A stretch of DNA of 64,000 nt. It comes from Medicago truncatula. Lineage: Eukaryota; Streptophyta; Magnoliopsida; Fabales; Fabaceae. A program made the translations under genes and the position numbers. Location of the stretch: positions 52,263,755-52,327,754 of the forward strand of contig NC_053048.1 of NCBI RefSeq assembly GCF_003473485.1. Reading direction: 5' to 3'. Each line of letters opens with the position of its first letter. Within the stretch, counting starts at the first letter, position 1. A model generated the notes under the pieces. The model saw only the letters and a program-made list of their open reading frames with translations, searched no databases and was not told the DNA's origin. Below are positions 35,428 to 46,804 of this stretch, piece after piece.

Positions 35428-36371
35428 CTTATTGGAGATCCCTGAAGAGTTATGGGATGATGTTATGGTTTTTATAGGTTATCAATAAAAGTTTTAACCA
35501 ACCAAAGTAAATTCTATATCTGGCATGTTTTTTAGATGATAGGCACATAATTGTCGTAAACTTCTCGGTTAATTTAAGTAATGTGTTGAAACGCTGTCTA
35601 CCACTTTTTTTTCTTCCTTCTAAAATTGCAAATTTGTTGTGATGTTTTGCAAGAAAACAGCATTTCTATAATAATGTTAATTAATATTTTGAGGTAAATT
35701 GGAGAAGGTTGACAGACATTTTAATGTCTAAAATTAGTTGAAGGAGACCATTTCTAGGATCTCGAGTTCCTTATTTTTTGTGTGTACACGTGTGTGGTCT
35801 AAAAAGGGATGCTATTACCATTGTACCATTTGTGGATTAGTATATCATAGCTGATAATAATAATAATTTACGATAGTTATTTGGTACCATATTGAGTTGT
35901 GGATTTTTATTTAAAAAACTAATTTTGAGTTGTGGTTGACTCGCATTAATCCATTATCGTTCTAGCCAAGTATAACTTTTAGGAACTACAGTAGTTTAAA
36001 CTACTTTTGTTATATATTTATACAAATTCAATTTAATAAATGAACTATCAAGCAGCTATGTTAAATATAAACCTTCAAAATACTCTTGATATTTAGAAGT
36101 TTAATGACAAGTCCTTCAAAACTAGGAGAAACATTCATCCTAAATGCCGGTTTAGGGGTGCAACAAGGCCTGTAAAACAAGAAAATTGACTGTTAACAGT
36201 CACTAAATGTTAATTGTTCATAGATAAAGGTTCATTGATATTCAGGCTATATGTTTTGTTTTAAATCTATCTACCGTCTTGTTTGTAGGTAAAAGCAAAA
36301 AACAAAAAATTGATGATTTTTTTAAAATAGAGGATGACTCTTTAATATATTACGTTTTGTCGGGTGTTATA
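35428..36371. other. PME C 5' flank
   Basis: Promoter region similar to the flanks of the other PMEs to about 35830, then unrelated AT-rich spacer. No gene. Confidence 0.65.
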
Positions 36372-36506
36372 TTTTTTTTTGGTCTAATAGTCTAGTGGTT
36401 AGAGCTCACACAATTAAATGTTGAGAAGTGGGGTGTCCGGGGTTCGAACCCCGACCCCTGCATAAATTATTCAATGTCCCTATCAACTGAGCTAAGCTCA
36501 CGGAAA
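36372..36506 (-). mobile_element. tRNA-derived SINE, fuller copy
   Basis: On the minus strand: TAGCTCAGTTGATAGGGACA (box A), GGGGTTCGAACCCC (box B), then a short body and A tail (T run at 36372-36380). The flanks TTGTCGGGTGTTAT (36357-36370) and TTGTCGGATGTTAT (36507-36520) form a TSD with one difference. Confidence 0.82.
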
Positions 36507-36689
36507 CTTGTCGGATGTTATTTACTATTTAAATAGATGATAAAATTTTAAAATTAAAATTGCCCTTTTTTTATTTAGGGTCAATTTTTTATATTTAAAT
36601 ATGGCCTCCAATTTAAACGAGTCTTCTCTTATTAGCTAAATCCTTACATTATAGTTGATGCTAAAGAAATTTAATATATTAGGAAATTA

Positions 36690-37258
36690 ATCAGAAGATT
36701 TGTTTGGACTGTAAAGTCATAAATAGAGAGAACTTAACTACCGAACAAAGAGTATTGATGATGGATGTAAAGGTTAAGAGGAGTGTAAAGAGAAGAAGCC
36801 ATAGTGGGGCTCCGCGAATTAAGTGGTGGCATTTAAAGGGTGAAAAACAACATATTTTCCAAGACAAGATCTTAGAGGGAGGTTTCAAGCAACAACAAAG
36901 AAGCACTAATGATATGTGGGACAAGATGGCACATGAGGTTAAAAAAGTAGCAAAAGCGACATTGGGAGAGTTAAGAGGTTTTGGACATAGGGGTAAAGAA
37001 TCTTGGTGGTGAAATGACATTGAGCAGAGTAGAGTTCGGATCAAAAGAGATTGTTTTACAGATTGGTCTAGGTGTAAAAATGCTCAAACTTGGGATAAAT
37101 ATAAGACAGCTAGGAAAGAGGCTAAGAAGGCAATGAGCAAAGCAAAAATTCGAGCTTTTGAAGGATTATACCAATCTTTAGGTACCAAGGAGGAGAAAAA
37201 TCTATGTATAAGATTGCTAAGGGAAGAGAAAGAAAGACAAGAGACCTGGACTAGGTGA
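36690..37258 (+). mobile_element. LINE ORF2 fragment (linker before RT)
   Basis: The forward frames read KRRSHSGAPRIKWWHLKGEK, MWDKMAHEVKKVAKATLGEL, WWNDIEQ, ARKEAKKAMSKAK. This is the segment between endonuclease and reverse transcriptase of plant RTE/L1-like LINEs as I remember it. It is interrupted by a TGA near 37012 and has neither the endonuclease nor the RT. Remnant. Confidence 0.65.
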
Positions 37259-37628
37259 AGTGTATCCTTGTTTATTAATTTTATTAGGTCCGCAGAAATT
37301 TAACCTAATTTTTTTTTGGATTTTTTTTTACTATTTTTTGTTCACTTTCTTTTTTAAGGAAATATTTTGTACACTTATTTAATACTAAAAAAAATGCATT
37401 GCTCCAATTTATTCCTATCTTCTTGGCTTGTTTTTTTTTTTGCTATCGTCTTGCCTTTTTTTTGACAATATTTTGTACACAATACTAGAAAAATTCATCG
37501 CACTAATTTCATGCCTTTTTTTGATAATATTTTGTACACTTTTTTTTTGAACCAATTTCATGCCTTTATTTCATTCTTATCATGTTGCCTTTTTTTAATA
37601 CGTTTACAAACAAAATACCCTAATTTTC
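37259..37628. other. T-rich spacer, no gene seen
   Basis: Contains three related phrases built on ATATTTTGTACAC and poly-T tracts. No coding region. Confidence 0.5.
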
Positions 37629-38207
37629 ATGCAAACTCGGCTACTTTTTGAGGAGAAGGTTTATTTGAGTTATGATTCACCTATTCATTGTAACTTAAAC
37701 GGTGATCATATTGACGATGTTCATACACCCGAATTCCTCAACACCATAACTACTTCTGGACCGCCTAATCACAAATTAATGTTAAAGGTTGGTGTGCCAG
37801 TTATTTTGTTGAGAAATATAGATACACGATATGGATTATGCAATGGAACCAGATTGGTTATCACTAGGATGGGAAGATACGTCATTGAGGGGTGGGTCAT
37901 TTCCGAAACTAATGTTGGTGATCAGGTTTTTGTATCCATGTTATCTATATCGCCTTCAGATGTAAGGATTCCCTTTAAGTTTCAACGAAGACAATTTCCT
38001 TTGACTGTATCATTTGCAATGACAATTAACAAAAGTTAAAGGCAGTCGCTTAAACATGTTGGTGTATATCTACCAACACCTGTATTTTCTCACGGACAGT
38101 TGTATGTTGTTGTTTCAAGAGTTACATCCAGAGAAGGACTAAAGATATTGATCACTGATGAAGATGATGAAGATACCAATGTAACGTCTAATGTCGTATA
38201 TGAGGAA
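37629..38207 (+). pseudogene. Helitron PIF1-type helicase C-terminal remnant
   Basis: The frame reads IDDVHTPEFLN, KVGVPVILLRNIDTRYGLCN, GTRLVITRMG, IPFKFQRRQFPLTVSFAMTI, NKS, stop, then in the same frame [37 protein letters not shown]. This is the C-terminal third of the Helitron Rep/helicase. The NKSQGQSL motif expected for helicase motif VI has become NKS-stop-RQSL, and the Walker A part and the Rep domain are missing. A GTAAG donor follows at 38208. It is a dead fragment on the plus strand. Confidence 0.85.
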
Positions 38208-38452
38208 GTAAGTAATTCACAATGTGTGATGAAACTACATGCCAATGTACTAAAAATTTCATAATTAAGAAGATGATGAATTTGTTCATCAATAATCCAT
38301 GTTTTTCTTTACCCTTTTATGTTGACAAAAATCCAATAAGCTTCACCGTTTTTTCTATATTGAATTTGTGTTTTGGATTTGGGGTATTTTGAGGGTTTGA
38401 TTTTTGTGCTCGGATCTATGTATTTTGTTGGGTTTGATTTTTAATTCTTATC

Positions 38453-41400
38453 TGATAGATTTTTTTAGCAAGTGTACTAAATACTATCGAAGTAGTAAAA
38501 ATATCGTTCCAACGAGGACTATGTTAATCTCAATTTAACAATAAGGTTAATATTTAGGATGTGTAAATTTCTTTTAGTTGCCCGAGGCAGTAGTTTTGGT
38601 TTGCATAAAATTAAATAAACAGAAAATAAAGATAGAGTTGGAAAGAATAAGAGAGAGATGAGATTAGGTCTTTCGAATCATCTATGTTTCCCTAATTGGT
38701 ATACTGCACCTATTCTTATGAATGATTTTCTAGTTCCACGATAGTTAACAAAATAGTCCTAATCAATCCCTTGAGTTAGAACCCTCTTCTCAAACTACAG
38801 CCCCTAATTCCTTAGGTGGTCTAATAATCTTTGAAGGTTTAAGAACGTTAACCTAGTATCACTAATAAAGGATTATCCATTCCTAGACTAACCATGTTTA
38901 TTAGAACAATTCAATTAGGTATAAGTCGAAAGCTAGGGTCAGTAGTCATTCGTTCTCACTAAATCATGTTTATATTTGATCAGGATATAAAAAGCATTAA
39001 GAACAATTGAATTGAATAAAAACTAAATTGTCATTCACAATAAATAAAGTTTCACAGCAACATGAATCAATTAGGGTTACACAGATTCATCTCAGACCTA
39101 ATCAAAGGAATTTAGTTAGACATGATAAAAAGAATTAAGCATATAAATAAAAGAAATTACAATGTTTTGATATTGAGAATTTCTTGAACTGATATGCCTT
39201 TTTTTCTTTGTGCATGTGTTGAAGCCTTGCTCCTTCTCTGCTCTCGGGAACCGTGCCTCCAAAACCTTCCAAAACGTGAAATATGTATCAGCAGCCGTCC
39301 CGTTGTTACCTAATGCCTCTTGCTTTTATAACCTTCTTGTAACCTAGTTTTTCAATTCCAATCAGCATGTTACGTTTCTTTATGCTCAAGAAACATGATA
39401 AATAAAGCCCAATTGTATCTTCTTTTCACACCTTCCATATTATGATATTCTTTTGTTTCCTTTCATTCAATTCTCACTTTGTTTTACGTGGCTCTTTTGT
39501 ATTAATCATATTTTCTCTTGCCACATGTTCCTAAAATCGTGTCACGAAATAGCCATCGTGACACGTTTTAACCAATGTCGAATGAACCTCATCTTATGTT
39601 CCAAATCGTGACACGTTTTTCAGTAATTGTGACACGATGCCTTCTTTTCAGTTTCTTCAGCTTTTTCTTGTTTTTCTTGCTGCTTAAGCTTGCTTGTGAA
39701 CTCAAAAATATCATAAAAAGACTCTAAAAATAGTGAATGACTGACTGTCATCACAACTCCAAACTTGAACCATTCCTTGTCCTCAAGGAATTTACTTGCA
39801 ATATTGACAATCGACAGTAAAATAACAATTACCTGATCAAGCGATAGTACCCAAAAGTTCAACACCTTACTAGCTAAAGATGAGCTAGTTTGACTTGTTA
39901 GCAATCACCAATTCACAACTCCACGCAACAATATGAAAGGGTTCACACACAATCGACATGCAATCTACATATTACCATACGCTTGAAAAGTTTCTAAACG
40001 TCAATCAAAATCAATGTCAATGCACACTTTGAGGTCTTAAAGGGTTATAACGGAGCTTAGGTGAAGGTGGGATAATATTTGGATAAGTAGGCTACACAAA
40101 ATTTGAGTTAGGCATTCCTACGGAAGTTAAGCACAAAATTCAATTCATCATTCATTCACCTTTTGGAACAACAATTCTTGCAAGAGTACTAGAGATTATT
40201 TATAACAATTGGGACAATCGAATTTAAAGTTACTCGGTTTTTCAATGTCTTGTCCCTTTTTCATTCTATTCTTTTTTTTTTTTTTAATACACCATTTTGG
40301 CATATTGTTTTAATGAGAATGTTCTTTTTTTTTTTTTTTCTTTTCTTTCTTTGTTCTCTAGTACCCCCACCCCAAACTTAATTGGTTGCAAATTCCAATA
40401 GCAACCCCAAACTTAATATTTAGCAACATTCTACAATGCCTAACTCGGAAAAACAATAAGGGGTAAATCCTAAAAGTCTCTAAGCTTGTAATGTAGTTTG
40501 TCACCGAACAAAAAGATCTAAACCTACCAACTCAATTTGGCTGAAGAAAGGATAAAATTTCAAAACAATCAGGGTAGGCTTTAAAAGGCTCACAGGACCA
40601 AGCACTTTTGCCTCAGTGTGTATATGACAAAGATCAATCGACAGCAGAGAAAAATTGCAAGTTCTAGAAATGTAAATGCATGGAACACTCTTTAGAAGTA
40701 AATTGGAAAAATAAAATTTGGCCATGAACCTTACATTTTAGATTTCTGGGAGTTGTGACTACCTATCTTTCACTGCCGTACACTTCGCCTTTGAATCACA
40801 AGTCACTCCTCCTTTTGAACTTTTGGAATACCACTTGAACACGTATTTGTTACTAAATTGGAAAAAATCAACAAACAAGCAAATTCATCAATAATAAACA
40901 AGTTCAGATTCAATCACATAACAGGGGGATACAACCAAAATAAAAATTAAAGACAAATTGTTTGACTCAACAATAGAAATAAATTACTGAAAATAAAGAC
41001 ATAATAAAAAGGATGGGTTGCCTCCCACCAAGCGCTTTCTTTTACGTCATTGAGCTTGACGCTTCAACCACTGTTAGGGTGGCAAAAATGATAAAAGGAA
41101 TATATCACCCTTCTTCTTCCTCCTGTTTGGTAGGAATTCCATGAATTTGGCGTAAAGAATCAGATACTCCCATGCACTCACTGTTGATCTTTTGGAATTT
41201 AAGCTCTCCCACCTTAGAGAAGGACGTGCATCCATTTGCACACGAGTTATTTCCTTAACCTCCGTTGATCCAGACTTCGGAAAAATATCCACACTCCTCA
41301 CTTTGGGATTTTCTTCCACAACAACCTCGTGACACTCAGTCTCCATCTGAACCAGCTTCTTCTGAGACTCATGTGCTTTCTCAACAAGATCACCACACTG

Positions 41401-43089
41401 AACATCAAACTTCTCAAATGAAACTTGATTTGACACCAAGAAATCATCTAAAATATTTTGAAGTTGAGTATTGTAATCGATGTTGATCACCTCTTTCTTC
41501 TCTTCACAATTACTACATGGTTGATTCGCCTCATAACGACCACATCTCTCATTTAATCTCGAGATTTTTCTGTCCAAATATCATATCTTCAAAGATAGCA
41601 TATATTTTTCATACTTCAACATACCAATCTCTTCTGTGTCATGGAGGTATAACCTGTCTATCATAACTGCAAAATTTGGATAAACTTTTTAGTAGCACAG
41701 TGCAATGAGAAGAAAAATAAGAGCATAAATCATATATTTTTTTTTATTAATTTTTATTTTATTTTTATATATAAACAAAAATATAAATGACAGAAATCCT
41801 AAATAAAAACAAAATTACCAAATTGAAATGACTCAACAGTCCCCGGCAGCGGCGCCAAAAACTTGATAGATTTTTTTAGCAAGTGTACTAAATACTATCG
41901 TAGTAGTAAAAATATCGTTCCAACGAGGACTATGTTAATCTCAATTTAACAATAAGGTTAATATTTAGGATGTGTAAATTTCTTTTAGTTGCCCGAGGCA
42001 GTAGTTTTGGTTTGCATAAAATTAAATAAACAGAAAATAAAGATAGAGTTGGAAAGAATAAGAGAGAGATGAGATTAGGTCTTTCGAATCATCTATGTTC
42101 CCCTAATTGGTATACTGCACCTATTCTTATGAATGATTTTCTAGTTCCACGATAGTTAACAAAATAGTCCTAATCAATCCCTTGAGTTAGAACCCTCTTC
42201 TCAAACTACAGCCCCTAATTCCTTAGGTGGTCTAATAATCTTTGAAGGTTTAAGAACGTTAACCTAGTATCACTAATAAAGGGTCAGTAGTCATTCGTTC
42301 TCACTAAATCATGTTTATATTTGATCAGGATATAAAAAGCATTAAGAACAATTGAATTGAATAAAAACTAAATTGTCATTCACAATAAAGAGAGTTTTAC
42401 AATCAATTAGGGTTACACACATTCATCTCAGACCTAATCAAAGGAATTTAGTTAGACATGATAAAAAGAATTAAGCATATAAATAAAAGAAATTACAATG
42501 TTTTGATATTGAGAATTTCTTGAACTGATATGCCTTTTTTTCTTTGTGCATGTGTTGAAGCCTTGCTCCTTCTCTGCTCTCGGGAACCGTGCCTCCAAAA
42601 CCTTCCAAAACGTGAAATATGTATCAGCAGCCATCCCGTTGTTACCTAATGCCTCTTGCTTTTATAACCTTCTTGTAACCTAGTTTTTCAATTCCAATCA
42701 GCATGTTACGTTTCTTTATGCTCAAGAAACATGATAAATAAAGCCCAGTTGTTTCTTCTTTTCACACCTTCCATATTATGATATTCTTTTGTTTCCTTTC
42801 ATTCAATTCTCACTTTGTTTTATGTGGCTCTTTTGTATTAATCATATTTTCTCTTGCCACATGTTCCTAAAATCGTGTCACGAAATAGCCATCGTGACAC
42901 GTTTTAACCAATGTCGAATGAACCTCATTCTATGTTCCAAATCGTGACACGTTTTTCAGTAATTATGACACGATGCCTTCTTTTCAATTTCTTCAGCTTT
43001 TTCTTGTTTTTCTTGCTGCTTAAGCTTGCTTGTGAACTCAAAAATATCATAAAAAGACTCTAAAAATAGTGAATGACTGACTGTCATCA
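38453..43089 (-). mobile_element. Non-autonomous LTR retrotransposon, Ty3/gypsy-like (fossil)
   Basis: LTRs 38453-39753 and 41864-43089 begin TGATAGATTTTTTTAGC and end GACTGTCATCA. The 5-bp TSD TTATC is perfect (38448-38452 and 43090-43094). A primer-binding site (TGGCGCCGCTGCCGGGGACT, minus strand) adjoins the right LTR, so that one is the 5' LTR. The inner 2.1 kb has no recognisable gag, protease, RT or integrase; it must have moved with helper proteins. It looks structurally whole for a non-autonomous element. The LTRs differ by roughly a dozen substitutions plus two gaps by eye, suggesting an age of well under 1-2 million years at usual plant rates. Confidence 0.9.
41074..41577 (-). other. 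Open frame inside the LTR element
   Basis: A 167-codon minus-strand frame with acidic, coiled-coil-like sequence (DDFLVSNQVSFEKFDVQCGD) and a Cys pair (CSNCEEKK). I do not recognise it as gag or pol. It may be a leftover of the parent element's non-canonical region or chance. Confidence 0.35.
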
Positions 43090-44169
43090 TTATCCCCATA
43101 GTTCTGAACACCATAAGCCATGGATGCCAGGAAAAAAAACAGAGGTTTGCGCATGAACAATCATGGAGTTTTGAGGAAATTTAGAATTTTTTATGTTCAT
43201 CATGGTTTTGAGTTGTGGATTATGAATTTTGAATTGATGATGAAAATAAAGATAAAGAGGGTAAATCAATTTTGAATTTTGATTTTGAATATGAATATGA
43301 TAATTTCTAGTCAGATGTGTTGGTGAACATGAGTTTATGTGCACTGTTGGAGAAGATGAGGAATTGGAGGTGCTGGAGAAGATGAAGGAAGAAATTATTT
43401 TGGTCCCTCACCTACCAGCAACCTAGTCCCTTGCCAGCGTGGTACGCGAATACAACAGCTGAAGTGGCAAGTATAACAGACATGTCAGCACCGTTAACAC
43501 TCTGTTAGCGTTTTGGATGTGAATGACTAACGGAAGAGACTTTGAGGGAGTTTTTGGTTCGATTCCTTGATTCAGGGATGTGCCTGATAGCGAGGTACAC
43601 TTTCAGGGACCCAAATGAGGGTTTACTCCTAATTCTTTAAAATACTCTTGCCCTAATTCCTTAGTTAACGGGTCATTAATTCTAAAATAACCTCTAAATT
43701 CTTAGTGAATTTAAGATTAAAATTAAAGTTTTTACTGAAAACAATTGTTATAATATGTATGCACTAAGTAAAATAATTAAGGAAAATATAGTTAAGGGTA
43801 AAAAAAAAATCTTCCCTATAGAACTATCAAGTTTCATTTTTCGATATTTTTCGTATAATAAAAACTTAATTTTTAATTAAAAAATGTTATTGTGTTATGT
43901 AGTACATAAGCATAATAAACAAAAACGCAAAATTAAATAAATTTCTGAAAAAATAATGAACAATAAATTTATTGAGTCAAATAATGTTATAATTAAATAG
44001 CGATGAATAATTCTTATAAACATGCATTCCAATTTAATTTCAAAAAAATAAACAATATATGGCGTAAATATCTCTTCTTCATTGCTATAACCTCACACTC
44101 TCGGGCTAGAAAGAGTAGAAAACAATCATCCTCAAATACTAAGTGAGAAACAGTTGGGGCGCTAGTACA

Positions 44170-44440
44170 AATAATAGCCTCAGATATCTAGGTAGGGAGA
44201 AAAAGGGTCGCCTTTTCGGAGACCTCGACCTGGAATAATAGGGCCACCATTCACCAACACGGAGTAATATACCGTTTTCAACACAAAGCATGATCCAATA
44301 AACCCATTGTAATGTAAAACCCATCTTAATCATAATTTGTCTAAGATAATCTCAATCCATTCGTTCATACTTACTTATATCAAGTTTAAGAGAAACATTA
44401 CCTTGCTTACCTTTTGCTCATCTTTTTTCTTATACGATCA
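44170..44440 (-). mobile_element. LINE RT fragment 3' of PME D
   Basis: Minus-strand [16 protein letters not shown] and KLDISK words, the same remnant as at 31995. The identical copy next to E is at 53128-53398. Confidence 0.65.
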
Positions 44441-44734
44441 GTCATTCATTTGATTTAACTGCTTTTATAACTAATATGGATTAAGCAAAAAAAGGAAACA
44501 TTTTTGTGTATGAAGTTTGAAATAACGCTTGTACTCTTACCAAAATGGAATGGTTATATTTGAATGATCAAAAGAAAAATGAAAATTGAAGCTTAAACTA
44601 TAATTCGAGCAAATTTTCATTTGTATTTCTGGTGGATCTCCTGGAAAAATATAGGAAGGTAATTACAAAGAATAATAATTTGTTTATGTGCCATGCATCA
44701 CATTCACACTCTCTCAGAGTTACATGTTTAATTT

Positions 44735-46736
44735 TCAAGCTTTGAAGCCAAGGTAATTAGGAACATTAAGACCAGTCAACCATTCGGCTGCGGACTTGGG
44801 TCCAGCTTGGAGCCATAAACCAGCAGTGAATTTGGTAGCCTCGGCCCTGCTAATGGCACCGTGATAACCCTTCCACTTGATCCTCCTGGCAATATTGGCA
44901 CCAGGTCCAGTGTTGGCGTACTCTGCATAGTAACATGTGTTTTCAAAATGTTCTCCTTGCCAAGGGGTCCATCCATCTGGATGAATAAAATCACCAATGG
45001 TGGATTCCATGACGACCGTCTTTGCTAAAACCTTCCATGGTCTGCCCAAGTAAGATTTAATTGTGAATCTTTGAGGGAACAATGCTGCTTCTGGGACAAT
45101 ATTGCAGCCTTGGATCACAATACCAGTATTCAATTTATTCACGTATGACCCGTCTGCGGTAATTGTGTTGAATTGATTTGGGGAAGGCATTCTTACGATG
45201 ATCGTAGAGTCTTGGATCAAGGTGGCAGATGTTCCAAAGATGAAATCAACGGTACCAGAGATAACACAATTGCGGTAGAATTGCCTGTTGGTTTGAACGT
45301 ACAAAGTGTCTTGGTAACCCAGGATATGGCAACCCACCAAAGCAGACATATCTCCTTGGTTTCTAAATGCCACAGCTTGGTGACCAGCAGGACCGGCTGT
45401 GTTCTCAAATGTCATTGCCTTTCCAATGAACCCCAATGCGGTGTTGGCTGCATGCATGGATGATCAATTAATTAGTAACTTCGATCACACCGGCTATTAT
45501 ATGTGTCAATGTTATATTTATGTATGTATGTATGTATGTATGTATGTATGTGTGTGTGTGTATATATAAATCTTTTCAATGTGAGTTATGTTTTCTTCAA
45601 AAATGAATTTTGAGAGTGATGTTACTATTTCTCATCATTACCCTTTCTTCATTCATAAGGTACACAATTTATTAAATAAAATAAAAAAGTTGTGATCGAT
45701 GATAATTGAATTACTTACCGAAGGTGGCGGTTTGCATGGTCTTGACACCAGCAGCACCGTTCTTTCTTCCGGTAACAATGGTCTTTCCGGGGCCATCACC
45801 ATACATAAGAATGTTAACAGCGTCTTTGGGAATAGTGATGTATTCATCATAGACGCCAGCCTTAACGTAGATAGTATATCTGCCTTTGTTCCCCTTAGGG
45901 TAAGCGGCAATAGCAGCCTGGATGGTTTTAAATTGACCGCTACCATCCTTGGCAACAACAGCATTAGCCCCAACATTTGCTCTCCATCCGTTTCCTTTCA
46001 TTTTAGCCAAAAGCTTGCGATCAGAAGCAGAGATCCATGAAGGGTATCCTTGATCATCAACAGTCACCTCAGAATTAAGAAGACGACGGGAAGCAGGTTT
46101 GATATCAAACTTCAAGTTGAATTGCTGGAGGATGTCGGACAAACCAGTCACAATGTCAAGGGCAACAGCGGTAACCTTTTGTACGCTGTCCAAACTCTGA
46201 ACGTCTAATTGCTCCTTGATCTTCTTCTCACCGTCATTTTCATCGTCAAATCCTTCCATACAAGCTTGTCTGTAAGAGATAACTGCACTCAACCAATTCC
46301 TCATATCAGCGGTTTGGTCATGAACAGCTTGAATGTTGCTGTCATGAACACACTTGGTGGAGAGGTCAAGACTGTCCAAAGCGAATTGCATCAAGTCCTT
46401 GCAGTCATTAAGAGCCATCTTGGTACCATCTTCCTTTCCATACTCAGTGGTGAGCCTGTCACTCATGTTAAAGGCCTTAATGACATTGTCAGTGGCTGCC
46501 TTTACAGCGGCTGCTATGTATGCCTTAGGGTCAGCGGCGTCGGCGCCACGCACAGAGCTAAGTGTTTCATGGCAGAGTTTTTGGTCATCTGCATTTTGGC
46601 ACATAACTTGAAGAGATCTTTGTTGAGTTTTAACCTCAGGGTCTTCACCATTTTTGTGAACAGCGCAAACCACGCCGATGGCAACACCTACAACGAGGAT
46701 AAGAGAAACAGCGGAGATAATTACCTTTCCATTCAT
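44735..46736 (-). CDS. Pectin methylesterase D (PMEI-PME type)
   Basis: Exons 46736-45719 and 45447-44735 join in phase (donor GTAAGT, a better consensus than in A-C) to 576 residues. It has the signal anchor, inhibitor-like pro-region with its Cys set, RRLL and RKLL processing motifs, and the full catalytic set (QAVAFR, QDTLYV, VDFIFG, LGRPW). The catalytic domain differs from B and C in many places (RMPSPNQFNT, PWQGEHFENT, NVPNYLGFKA). The encoded protein is the same as that of gene E. The intron holds an (ATGT)n repeat at about 45521-45560. TATA box 46846-46853 and the 5' UTR hairpin 46776-46804 precede it. Confidence 0.95.
45521..45567. repeat. (ATGT)n/(GT)n microsatellite in PME D intron
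   Basis: About eight TATG units followed by GT and TA repeats. The same run, of equal length as far as I can see, stands in the intron of gene E at 54479-54525, which supports a very recent duplication because such runs change quickly. Confidence 0.9.
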
Positions 46737-46775
46737 TTTTTTTATTTTTTGCTCGAATTATTAGAAGACTAGTTT

Positions 46776-46804
46776 CCTCCCCTTGGGTGTTTTAGTAGGG
46801 GAGG
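46776..46804 (-). promoter_or_regulatory. 5' UTR hairpin, PME D
   Basis: CCTCCCC and GGGGAGG pair across about 15 nt in the leader, as in C and E. Confidence 0.5.

Noticed and set aside
36691-37044. Minus-strand frame of 117 codons as a host gene
   Set aside because: It is the complement of a LINE fragment whose forward frames match LINE ORF2 words.
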